Assembly: GCA_963664285.2 (NCBI GenBank)
Contig: CAXXNX010000030.1
Location: forward strand, 4,499-68,498
Reading direction: 5' to 3'
DNA from: JAJCYL01 sp963664285
GTDB taxonomy: Bacteria; Bacteroidota; Bacteroidia; Cytophagales; Cyclobacteriaceae
DNA length: 64,000 nt
Below, piece after piece: positions 47,355 through 55,146 of the stretch. The number at the start of each line of letters is the position of its first letter. Position 1 is the first letter of the stretch. Below the pieces are notes generated by a model, which was given only the letters and a program-made list of their open reading frames with translations, was not told the DNA's origin and did not search any database. A program made the position numbers and the translations under genes.

Positions 47355-47828
47355 ATGGTCAAGCTATTTAATCTGGCACGGGTTGTCACCTCTATATTAT
47401 TAATTTTAGTGCTGCTCTTCGTCTATGCCAATTTACCTGAAAGGGTAGGATTGTTTTACAGCGCTTCTGGTCAGATGGAATTCTATCTGAATAAAAACGA
47501 TTTCTTTTATTCAAGTTTAATACTGTCACTGGCAATTAATTTAATAGTCATTGTATTTGTGAAAGTTTTTCAGTCATTACCAGTAAAGCCTGATAGGGTT
47601 TTCTTTACAAATGAGTGGTTCAAAGAAAAATTAATAGCTTGGCTTGCCGCATTGTCGCCGGTAATGAATTTGTTTTTCATATTCATTGTTTCTTTTGTTG
47701 GAATCTATAATAGCGGTGATGCAGAGCTTATTAATAGTTACGGCTACCTAGCATATTTAGGACAATTTTTAGTTTTAGGTTGGTTGGTAGCACTGATATT
47801 TATTGTTCTGAATAAGAGCCAGAATTAA
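47355..47828 (+). CDS. Small integral membrane protein (DUF1648-like N-terminus)
   Basis: 157 residues with four hydrophobic segments (about residues 10-26, 53-72, 93-115 and 132-152). After the first comes ANLPERVGLFYSASGQMEFYL, which resembles the short DUF1648 motif (LPERVPTHFxxSG) of SdpI-type membrane proteins. No further domain is seen, and function is unknown. It lies upstream of parE in the same direction with a 129-base gap, so it is probably its own transcript. Intact. Confidence 0.6.
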   Translation: MVKLFNLARVVTSILLILVLLFVYANLPERVGLFYSASGQMEFYLNKNDFFYSSLILSLAINLIVIVFVKVFQSLPVKPDRVFFTNEWFKEKLIAWLAALSPVMNLFFIFIVSFVGIYNSGDAELINSYGYLAYLGQFLVLGWLVALIFIVLNKSQN

Positions 47829-47957
47829 CTGATAATTAGATGCTTATGCAGGTTTACTTCAATTATTAAGTCAATATAAAGCTTATTTTTTAAGTTGGTT
47901 AAGTTGTATTTTGCATATGTAATTGTTCTGCAATTTTTTGTGGATTAAAATTGGTTT

Positions 47958-49883
47958 ATGTCTGTTAATGGAGAAATAGGAAGTTATACTGAGGATAGTA
48001 TTAAATCCCTGGACTGGAAGGAACATATCAGGCTGAGGCCCGGTATGTATATAGGCAAACTTGGAGATGGATCGGCTCAGGATGATGGCATTTATGTTCT
48101 GGTTAAGGAAGTAGTCGATAATAGCATCGATGAACACATGATGGGCTACGGTAAGACCATTCAGGTTAAAGTAACAGATCATCGAGTAGAGGTGCGTGAC
48201 TCCGGAAGAGGTATCCCACTTGGAAAAGTGATTGATTGCGTATCCAAGATAAATACCGGAGGCAAATATGATTCTTCGGCTTTTCAGAAATCAGTAGGCC
48301 TTAATGGGATAGGCACCAAAGCAGTAAATGCACTGTCAAATTATTTTAAGGTTCAATCAATTCGGGACGGGCAAATAAAAGCCGCAGAGTTTTCAAAAGG
48401 AGAAATTATTAATGATGCAAAGGTTGGTAAAATCAATGACAGGAATGGTACGTTAATTATTTTTGAACCGGATAACACTGTATTCAAGAACTTTCACTTC
48501 ATTCCGGAGTATCTGGAAGACTTGATGTGGAACTATGCGTTCCTTAATGCTGGTTTAACTATCAACCTTAATGGTAAAAAATTCTTTTCTCAGAATGGCC
48601 TGTTGGATTTACTTCAACGAAAAACAGATGAAGACAATATAAGGTATCCGGTCATCCATTTAAAAGGGGAGGATATTGAAATTGCCCTTACCCATTCCAA
48701 TCAGTATGGTGAAGAGTATTACTCTTTTGTTAACGGTCAGTATACAACGCAGGGAGGGACTCATCTGGCTGCGCTAAGAGAAGCAATTGTTAAGACCATT
48801 AGGGAATTTTACAAAAAGGACTTTGAAGCTACAGACGTCAGGGCAAGTATTATTGGGGCTATTGCGGTAAGGGTTCAGGAACCCGTTTTTGAATCTCAGA
48901 CCAAAACTAAATTAGGTTCGCAAAATGTTGCACTTGAGGGCCTGACGATGAGGTCTTTCGTCAATGATTTCGTTAAAAAACACCTGGACGACTATTTACA
49001 CAGAAATTCTGCTATTGCCGATGCACTGCAAAAAAGAATACTCCAGTCTGAGCGTGAGCGAAAGGAAATCGCGGGTATTAAAAAACTGGCCAACGAGAGA
49101 GCTAAAAAGGCCAATCTTCACAACAAAAAATTGAGAGATTGCCGCATTCATTATGATGACCTCAAGCAGGATAGAAGGGAAGAGACTATGATCTTTATTA
49201 CCGAGGGAGATTCTGCCAGCGGTTCAATTACCCAATCAAGAGATGTTCAAACTCAAGCCGTATTTAGTTTGAGAGGAAAACCACTCAATTGCTTTGGGCT
49301 TACTAAGAAGATAGTGTATGAGAATGAGGAATTCAATTTGTTGCAACATGCGCTCAATATTGAGGATGGATTAGACGGCTTGCGTTACCGCAAAATCATT
49401 ATTGCTACCGATGCTGACGTGGATGGAATGCATATCCGACTATTGATGCTGACTTTCTTCCTCCAGTTTTTCCATGATCTGGTTAGAAACGGCCATGTTT
49501 TTATTCTCGAAACTCCGTTGTTTAGGGTTAGAAATAAAAAGGAAACTATTTATTGTTATAGTGCAGAGGAGAAGCTAAAAGCCATTATGAAGCTGGGTGG
49601 GAAGCCGGAAATTACAAGGTTTAAAGGATTAGGCGAGATTTCACCGGATGAGTTTGGTGGTTTTATAGGTGACAATATTCGTTTAGAACCGATCATACTT
49701 AAAAAGGACACCAGTATCAAGCAGTTACTGTCTTTTTACATGGGTAAGAATACACCTGACAGGCAAGATTTCATTATTGAAAATCTAAAAGTCGAAAAGG
49801 ATATGATTGAAGAAGAGAATGTAGTCGGAGAAAACATTGGAGAAAATATTCAAGAAGAAATGGAGACAGAAGATATGAATTAA
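47958..49883 (+). CDS. parE: DNA topoisomerase IV subunit B (type IIA, ParE)
   Basis: 641 residues. GHKL ATPase motifs are EVVDNSIDEHMMGYG, DSGRGIPLG and GLNGIGTKAVNALS (about residues 50-115). The transducer domain follows. The TOPRIM domain has ITEGDSASGS (about 415) and DADVDGMHIRLLMLTFFLQF (about 490), with the acidic metal-binding residues present, and GLGEISPDEF near the C-terminus. With the A subunit it decatenates chromosomes after replication. The length suits ParE rather than GyrB. The acidic C-terminus ends just before a large inverted repeat and the satD-like gene, so the two topoisomerase genes are not adjacent. Confidence 0.93.
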   Translation: MSVNGEIGSYTEDSIKSLDWKEHIRLRPGMYIGKLGDGSAQDDGIYVLVKEVVDNSIDEHMMGYGKTIQVKVTDHRVEVRDSGRGIPLGKVIDCVSKINTGGKYDSSAFQKSVGLNGIGTKAVNALSNYFKVQSIRDGQIKAAEFSKGEIINDAKVGKINDRNGTLIIFEPDNTVFKNFHFIPEYLEDLMWNYAFLNAGLTINLNGKKFFSQNGLLDLLQRKTDEDNIRYPVIHLKGEDIEIALTHSNQYGEEYYSFVNGQYTTQGGTHLAALREAIVKTIREFYKKDFEATDVRASIIGAIAVRVQEPVFESQTKTKLGSQNVALEGLTMRSFVNDFVKKHLDDYLHRNSAIADALQKRILQSERERKEIAGIKKLANERAKKANLHNKKLRDCRIHYDDLKQDRREETMIFITEGDSASGSITQSRDVQTQAVFSLRGKPLNCFGLTKKIVYENEEFNLLQHALNIEDGLDGLRYRKIIIATDADVDGMHIRLLMLTFFLQFFHDLVRNGHVFILETPLFRVRNKKETIYCYSAEEKLKAIMKLGGKPEITRFKGLGEISPDEFGGFIGDNIRLEPIILKKDTSIKQLLSFYMGKNTPDRQDFIIENLKVEKDMIEEENVVGENIGENIQEEMETEDMN

Positions 49884-49928
49884 TTGCAGAAATAGTGCAA
49901 TATTTTATTTATTGTATTATTTCTGCAA
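49884..49928 (+). promoter_or_regulatory. Interrupted palindrome upstream of the satD-like gene (probable operator)
   Basis: TTGCAGAAATAGTGCAATA at 49884-49902 matches the complement of 49910-49928 at 17 of 19 positions, with a 7-base spacer. Each half is itself a dyad: TTGCA N7 TGCAA and TTGTA N7 TGCAA. It lies between the parE stop and the satD start, over the likely promoter region (tataat at about 49935). The next gene product has a C-terminal helix-turn-helix-like region, so autoregulation is plausible. No T-run follows the stem, so it is not an obvious terminator. Confidence 0.6.
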
Positions 49929-49950
49929 AATCGGTATAATTGTAATAATT

Positions 49951-50574
49951 ATGCAAAATTCATTTATCTTGATGGCTGACATTATCTCGAGTTCTGATAA
50001 AGAACAGAAGAGGTTGTTAATGGAGACTTTCAAACTTTTAGTTAGTAAGACCAATCGAAAATATAAGCAACAATTGAATTCCCCCTTGACAATAACACTA
50101 GGAGATGAATTTCAGGGCATCCCTAAATCTTTGGCCGCTGCTTTGTCCATCATACTTAGTTTGGATCATTTACTGCTACAAACCAATATCAGATTACGGT
50201 ACTCTCTGAACTATGGAAGAATTGAAACCAGGATAAACACAGAAGTAGCCTACGAAATGTTAGGTGATGGATTGACAAATGCTCGAAAATTGCTGAACAG
50301 TTTGAAGAAAAGTAAATCTCGTATAGTAGTCGCAGGAATTGACCGAATTAAAGCAGATCGACTTAATTGGGCTTTAAGATTATATCAGTCTATTTATGAC
50401 GGTTGGAAACCAAAAGACAGAGACGTGGCGCATGAATTGATCATTAATGATAATTACAAGCAAGTGGCCCCTCTTTTTGGAAGAGACCCCTCATCCATGT
50501 GGAGAAAACGGGAATCCCTTAAGATTGAAGAGTATGAAACTGCGAGATCACTTATTCAATCATTAGCCGCATGA
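49951..50574 (+). CDS. SatD-family protein
   Basis: About 207 residues from ATG 49951; an upstream alternative start would lie inside the palindrome, and ATG 49972 (MADIISSS) is the other candidate. The SatD pattern is clear: MADIISSS at the N-terminus, PLTITLGDEFQGI (about residue 45) and LRYSLNYGRIETRIN...YEMLGDGLTNARKLL. Fold and GDEFQG motif recall a nucleotidyl-cyclase-like domain. The last 40 residues (NYKQVAPLFGRDPSSMWRKRESLKIEEYETAR) look like a helix-turn-helix, so DNA binding is likely. The family is named after an acid-tolerance locus of Streptococcus; the biochemical role is unknown. It overlaps the next gene by four bases (ATGA). Confidence 0.8.
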   Translation: MQNSFILMADIISSSDKEQKRLLMETFKLLVSKTNRKYKQQLNSPLTITLGDEFQGIPKSLAAALSIILSLDHLLLQTNIRLRYSLNYGRIETRINTEVAYEMLGDGLTNARKLLNSLKKSKSRIVVAGIDRIKADRLNWALRLYQSIYDGWKPKDRDVAHELIINDNYKQVAPLFGRDPSSMWRKRESLKIEEYETARSLIQSLAA

Positions 50575-50906
50575 AGGGAGAGGTTTTAACTTTCTGTGTA
50601 ATCCTAATCGTAGGAGAGGCCGTTTCCGTAGGACCTTTTTATTTGATTAACAGGTCGTTTAATCAGGGCCAAAAAGGAGTGAGTATTCAGAGTATTATCA
50701 AAGGAAATGTAGAAAGACTATTTCTGTTCTTGTTATTGGTTAATTCTTTACCTCAATCATTCATCGTATTTGGAGCGTTGAAAATAGCTACAAGGTTGAA
50801 AGATCAGAGCGATAAAATTTCGAATGATTACTTTTTAATAGGGAATTTGGTTTCGCTAATACTCTCTATAGCCTATTATCTTATTTACAAACAAGGCATC
50901 AATTAA
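50571..50906 (+). CDS. Small membrane protein coupled to the SatD-family protein
   Basis: 111 residues with three hydrophobic stretches (about residues 5-25, 48-70 and 88-106) and a positively charged centre (KIATRLKDQSDKISNDYF). Its ATG overlaps the satD stop (ATGA), a strong sign of translational coupling and joint function. No known domain is recognised. It ends 9 bases before parC, so the satD pair and parC probably share a transcript. It could be a membrane anchor, sensor or effector for the SatD protein; this is inference only. Confidence 0.65.
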   Translation: MKGEVLTFCVILIVGEAVSVGPFYLINRSFNQGQKGVSIQSIIKGNVERLFLFLLLVNSLPQSFIVFGALKIATRLKDQSDKISNDYFLIGNLVSLILSIAYYLIYKQGIN

Positions 50907-50915
50907 TATTTGTAA

Positions 50916-53660
50916 ATGGCAAACCAGTCGAATCATAAAGGAGAGCATAAGGAACAATATCAGAACGAAGATGTAATCCATGACGTAATTCCTGTTTCCG
51001 GGATGTACGAAAATTGGTTTTTGGACTATGCATCCTATGTAATTCTTGAAAGAGCAGTACCCGCCATTGAAGACGGTTTTAAACCTGTACAGCGTCGCAT
51101 CATGCATGCGATGAAGGAATTGGATGATGGCCGCTATAATAAAGTAGCCAATATCATTGGTAGTACTATGTCCTACCATCCACATGGTGATGCATCAATT
51201 GGTGACGCCATTGTAAACATCGGTCAGAAAGACATTCTGATTGATACACAGGGTAACTGGGGAGATGTAAGAACTGGCGATAGTGCTGCGGCCCCTAGAT
51301 ATATTGAAGCAAGGCTTTCGAAGTTTGCACTTGAGGTGATCTTCAATCCACAGACCACTGATTGGAAGTTGTCCTATGATGGACGCAAAAAGGAACCCGC
51401 GGCATTACCTGTAAAATTTCCACTACTTCTTGCTCAAGGTGTGGAAGGTATCGCAGTTGGATTGAGTACGAAAATTCTACCGCATAACTATTGTGAGCTT
51501 ATTACTGCTTCCATCAAAGTGCTCAATGGCAAGAAACCCAAGATATATCCTGATTTTCAAACTGGTGGTCTTATAGACATAACTGATTACAATGATGGCA
51601 AAAGAGGTGGTAAGGTCCGGGTAAGGTCAAGAATTGAGGAGGTTGATAAAAAGACGCTCCTTATCAAAGAAATTCCTTATGGAACGACAACAACAAGTCT
51701 TATTGAAAGCATCGTCAAAGCCAGTGACAAGGGGAAATTTAGGATAAAAAAAATAGTTGACAACACTGCAAAAGATGTTGAAATAGAGATACAACTTGCT
51801 CCTGGCCAATCCCCAGACATTGCCATAGACGCTTTGTATGCATTCACCGATTGCGAAGTATCAATCTCGCCAAATGCGTGCATTGTTAATGAAGACAAAC
51901 CGCGATTTCTTAGTGCCGGTGAAATTCTAAGGATCAATACAGAACAGGCAGTAGACCTTTTAATGCAGGAATTGGTAATCAAAAAGGAGGAGCTACTGGA
52001 GAAAATACTGTTTTCATCCCTTGAAAAGTTATTCATTGAAAATAAAATATATCGGGACATTGAAGAGTGTGAAACCTGGGAAGCGGTTATTGATACGATT
52101 GACAATGGGCTGGAACCTTTTAAAAAACGATTTTACCGGGCGATTGTAGAAGATGACATTGTTCACCTAACTGAGATCAAGATAAAAAGAATTTCAAGGT
52201 TTGACTCCTTCAAAGCTGATAAGTTGATGAGAAAGCTTGAGGAGGATTTAAAGGAGACTGAATATAACCTCAGGCATTTGACAGAGTTCGCAATCAAGTA
52301 CTATGAAAGCTTACTTGAGAAATATGGAAAAGGCCGCGAGCGTAAAACAGAAATCACAACCTTTGATACGATCAAAGCCACTGTAGTTGCTGCAAACAAT
52401 GCTAAATTATATGTTAATCGTAAAGATGGTTTTATCGGTTATGGTCTTAAAAAAGATGAATACCTCTGCGACTGTTCTGACATCGATGACATCATCGCTT
52501 TCCGTAGGGATGGGAGGTGCATGGTAACCAAGATAGAGGAAAAAGTATTTGTGGGTAAAGACATCGTCCACGCCGCCGTCTTCAAAAAGAATGATGAGCG
52601 TATGGTCTATAACCTGGCGTATGTGGACGGCAAGTCAGGCAGAACATTGGTTAAACGATTTCAGGTATTGGCCGTTACAAGGGACAAAGAGTACGACCTG
52701 ACCAAAGGTGACAAAAATTCAAAGGTTCACTATTTCACGGCTAATCCTAATGGTGAAGCGGAAAGCGTCACAGTGAATCTAACATCAGGAAGCAAAGCAC
52801 GAAAGAAGATATTTGATTTTGATTTTTCAGCGCTCGAAATCAAAGGGAGAGGAGCAGGGGGTAATATACTGTCAAGGTATCCCGTGAGGAAGATACAACT
52901 TAAAGAGGCTGGTAAATCCACATTAGGTGGACTTGACATTTGGTATGACGATTCGGTTGGAAGATTGAATAGGGACAACCGAGGTCAATTGCTGGGCAAG
53001 TTTAACAGCGGAGACTTGGTGTTAGCAATTTATAAGGACGGGAGTTATAAACTGACGAACTTTGAGTTAACCAATCGGTATGAATTCGATAAAGTTCAAA
53101 ACATTACAAAATTCAATCCAAAAAGAGCTGTTTCGGTGATTTATTATGACGGCGATTCTAAGACAGATTATGTGAAAAGGTTCTTGGTTGAAACAACCAG
53201 CCAAAATAAGTCCTTCCCATTCATAACTGAATCTCGTAGCAGCAAGATCTACTTTGCTACTACCAGCGAAAATACAGTCGTTGAGGTTACCTATAAGAGT
53301 TCAGGGAAGCGTGAAAAAAGGCAATTTGACCTCAGTGAATTGATAGATATTAAAGGATGGAAAGCAGTTGGCAATAAGTTTCCTGTTCAAAAACTAATTG
53401 CTGTGATCGTAATAGATGATACATTTGAAGTTGATGCTCAACCTCAAGAATATACAACTGAAAAACAAAATGTACCTAAAGTAAAAAAAGAAACGGAGGC
53501 TAGTCAAAGTAAGAAGAAAACCATAAAAAAAACCAAAGCTCAACCAGCAAGTCAAAAGACAGAAGAAGTCCCTTCATCGGAATCATTTGATGTGGGGTCA
53601 ACTATTGAATTGGATATAAAATCCGATGATGATGAAAAAGATCAACTTGACCTTTTTTAG
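50916..53660 (+). CDS. parC: DNA topoisomerase IV / gyrase subunit A (ParC)
   Basis: 914 residues. The N-terminal breakage-reunion domain has YASYVILERAVPAIEDGFKPVQRRIMHAM, then STMSYHPHGDASIGDAIVNIGQ, and the catalytic tyrosine in AAAPRYIEARLSKFA (about residue 130). The tower and exit gate follow (LPVKFPLLLAQGVEGIAVGLSTKILPHN). The C-terminal domain has repeated beta-pinwheel-like strands (GYGLKKDEYLCDCSDIDDIIAF, GGLDIWYDDSVGRL). It ends in a low-complexity Lys/Glu/Ser/Asp tail of about 80 residues. Strand passage and decatenation with ParE. Starts 9 bases after the small membrane-protein gene. Confidence 0.92.
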   Translation: MANQSNHKGEHKEQYQNEDVIHDVIPVSGMYENWFLDYASYVILERAVPAIEDGFKPVQRRIMHAMKELDDGRYNKVANIIGSTMSYHPHGDASIGDAIVNIGQKDILIDTQGNWGDVRTGDSAAAPRYIEARLSKFALEVIFNPQTTDWKLSYDGRKKEPAALPVKFPLLLAQGVEGIAVGLSTKILPHNYCELITASIKVLNGKKPKIYPDFQTGGLIDITDYNDGKRGGKVRVRSRIEEVDKKTLLIKEIPYGTTTTSLIESIVKASDKGKFRIKKIVDNTAKDVEIEIQLAPGQSPDIAIDALYAFTDCEVSISPNACIVNEDKPRFLSAGEILRINTEQAVDLLMQELVIKKEELLEKILFSSLEKLFIENKIYRDIEECETWEAVIDTIDNGLEPFKKRFYRAIVEDDIVHLTEIKIKRISRFDSFKADKLMRKLEEDLKETEYNLRHLTEFAIKYYESLLEKYGKGRERKTEITTFDTIKATVVAANNAKLYVNRKDGFIGYGLKKDEYLCDCSDIDDIIAFRRDGRCMVTKIEEKVFVGKDIVHAAVFKKNDERMVYNLAYVDGKSGRTLVKRFQVLAVTRDKEYDLTKGDKNSKVHYFTANPNGEAESVTVNLTSGSKARKKIFDFDFSALEIKGRGAGGNILSRYPVRKIQLKEAGKSTLGGLDIWYDDSVGRLNRDNRGQLLGKFNSGDLVLAIYKDGSYKLTNFELTNRYEFDKVQNITKFNPKRAVSVIYYDGDSKTDYVKRFLVETTSQNKSFPFITESRSSKIYFATTSENTVVEVTYKSSGKREKRQFDLSELIDIKGWKAVGNKFPVQKLIAVIVIDDTFEVDAQPQEYTTEKQNVPKVKKETEASQSKKKTIKKTKAQPASQKTEEVPSSESFDVGSTIELDIKSDDDEKDQLDLF

Positions 53661-53677
53661 GAAGGAAAGACTGGTTT

Positions 53678-54355
53678 ATGTTGTCAGAAAATAACCCGAT
53701 TGAAGCAATCGAGTTTTTATCTCAGTACTTAACGGAAAGGAGAAAAACTTTGATTGATCAGGTTCTTGATAAGCGAACACGACATATAACTGTCGTGCTG
53801 GAGGATGTGTTGAAACCTCAAAACGCCAGTGCTGTTCTACGCACTTGTGAATGTCAGGGTATCCAGGATATTTATATCATAGAGAATAATCACTTGTATG
53901 AGGTGAACCCGGACGTTGTCAGGGGTGCTGCTAAGTGGCTTACCATCCATAATTACCCCAAATCTGGAGATAACAATACACCAATGTGCTATAACGATCT
54001 GAGGTCTAGGGGTTATACGATTGTTGCTACAGACCCTAAAGGTGAGCGCACCATTGATGAACTGGATATAGATGAACCAGTAGCTTTGGTATTTGGTACC
54101 GAGTATCATGGTTTATCAGAAACCGCAAAATTCGAAGCCGACAAATTGGTAACCATACCCATACAGGGTTTTACAGAAAGTTATAATCTTTCGGTGAGTG
54201 CGGCAATCTGCCTACAATCCACGACCTCAAGATTAAGGGCATCAACCGTCAAATGGACGCTGAGTTCTCATGAAATCAATGAATTAAAGTTAAACTGGTA
54301 CAGGGATCATGTTAGAGATGCAGACCGCATGTTAACCCATCATTTCGGTAGTTAA
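53678..54355 (+). CDS. TrmH/SpoU-type tRNA/rRNA 2'-O-methyltransferase
   Basis: 225 residues of the SPOUT superfamily. Motif 1 is VVLEDVLKPQNASAVLRTCECQGIQDIYII (about residues 35-65). Motif 2 is PVALVFGTEYHGLS (about 130-143), and motif 3 is IPIQGFTESYNLSVSAAICL (about 155-175), forming the knot that binds S-adenosylmethionine. The length and a trailing helix suit tRNA (guanosine-18-2'-O)-methyltransferase (TrmH), but other SpoU members cannot be excluded. Starts 17 bases after parC on the same strand, so it is part of the same run of genes. Confidence 0.88.
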   Translation: MLSENNPIEAIEFLSQYLTERRKTLIDQVLDKRTRHITVVLEDVLKPQNASAVLRTCECQGIQDIYIIENNHLYEVNPDVVRGAAKWLTIHNYPKSGDNNTPMCYNDLRSRGYTIVATDPKGERTIDELDIDEPVALVFGTEYHGLSETAKFEADKLVTIPIQGFTESYNLSVSAAICLQSTTSRLRASTVKWTLSSHEINELKLNWYRDHVRDADRMLTHHFGS

Positions 54356-54363
54356 AAAAGTTT

Positions 54364-54993
54364 ATGAGAAAAGCAATTTCCATAGGACTCAAAGTATTTA
54401 TTGCCATTGGATTTTTGATTGCAGTAGCTAATGTTTGGGTTGTTTGGCAGACTAAATCGGACATCCATTCCGATATTGATGCTGTTCCGGAGAATAAGAT
54501 GGCCCTGGTTTTAGGTACAAGTAAATATTCGATCGGTGGCGGTATTAATCCCTTTTTCAAAAACAGGATACTGGCAGCAGCCAAATTGTACAAAGCCGGA
54601 AAGGTGAAACATATACTCGTTAGTGGAGATAATCGTACTGTCTACTATAATGAACCTAAAACCATGATGGAAGAGCTGGTTAGGTCGGGTGTCCCTGAAA
54701 AAGACATCTCGCTTGATAGTGCAGGGTTGAGAACATTAGATTCAATTATTAGGTGTAAAGAAGTTTTTGGACAGGATCAATTTATTATAGTCACCCAAAA
54801 ATTCCATAGCTACCGGGCAATATTTATTAGCCAACACTATGGGCTGAAAGCTACAGGTTTCATAGCCGGAGACGTAGTAATAACAAATTCACCTCTTTTA
54901 TTACTCAGAGAAATATTTGCCCGACCCCTGGCGATAATCGACCTGTTCATACTTGGCACCTCTCCTAAATCCTTGGAAGATAAGAGGATTTAA
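54364..54993 (+). CDS. SanA/ElyC-like DUF218 membrane protein
   Basis: 209 residues. One N-terminal transmembrane helix (GLKVFIAIGFLIAVANVWVVW) is followed by a DUF218 domain with MALVLGTSKYSIGGGINPFFKNRI, VKHILVSGDNRTVYYNEPKTMMEEL and FIIVTQKFHSYRAIFISQHYGL. E. coli SanA influences envelope permeability and vancomycin sensitivity; the enzymatic activity is unproven. The gene lies 8 bases after the methyltransferase gene. The domain should face the periplasm. Confidence 0.85.
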   Translation: MRKAISIGLKVFIAIGFLIAVANVWVVWQTKSDIHSDIDAVPENKMALVLGTSKYSIGGGINPFFKNRILAAAKLYKAGKVKHILVSGDNRTVYYNEPKTMMEELVRSGVPEKDISLDSAGLRTLDSIIRCKEVFGQDQFIIVTQKFHSYRAIFISQHYGLKATGFIAGDVVITNSPLLLLREIFARPLAIIDLFILGTSPKSLEDKRI

Positions 54994-55146
54994 ATATTCT
55001 ACGTTAAAGAACAATTTTTGAGCAATTTTGACTTTCTTTTGATCGTAAAATACGCCTTCACAAAAAATAATTGCATTGGGGAGAATTTTGAGACGTCAGT
55101 GTGAGTTAAATAGCTATTAGTTCGTTAGAAAACTTAAAATTTCTTC

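Noticed and set aside
53861..54109. Antisense frames over the TrmH and topoisomerase genes
   Set aside because: They are shadows of strongly conserved genes on the other strand and show no family features.
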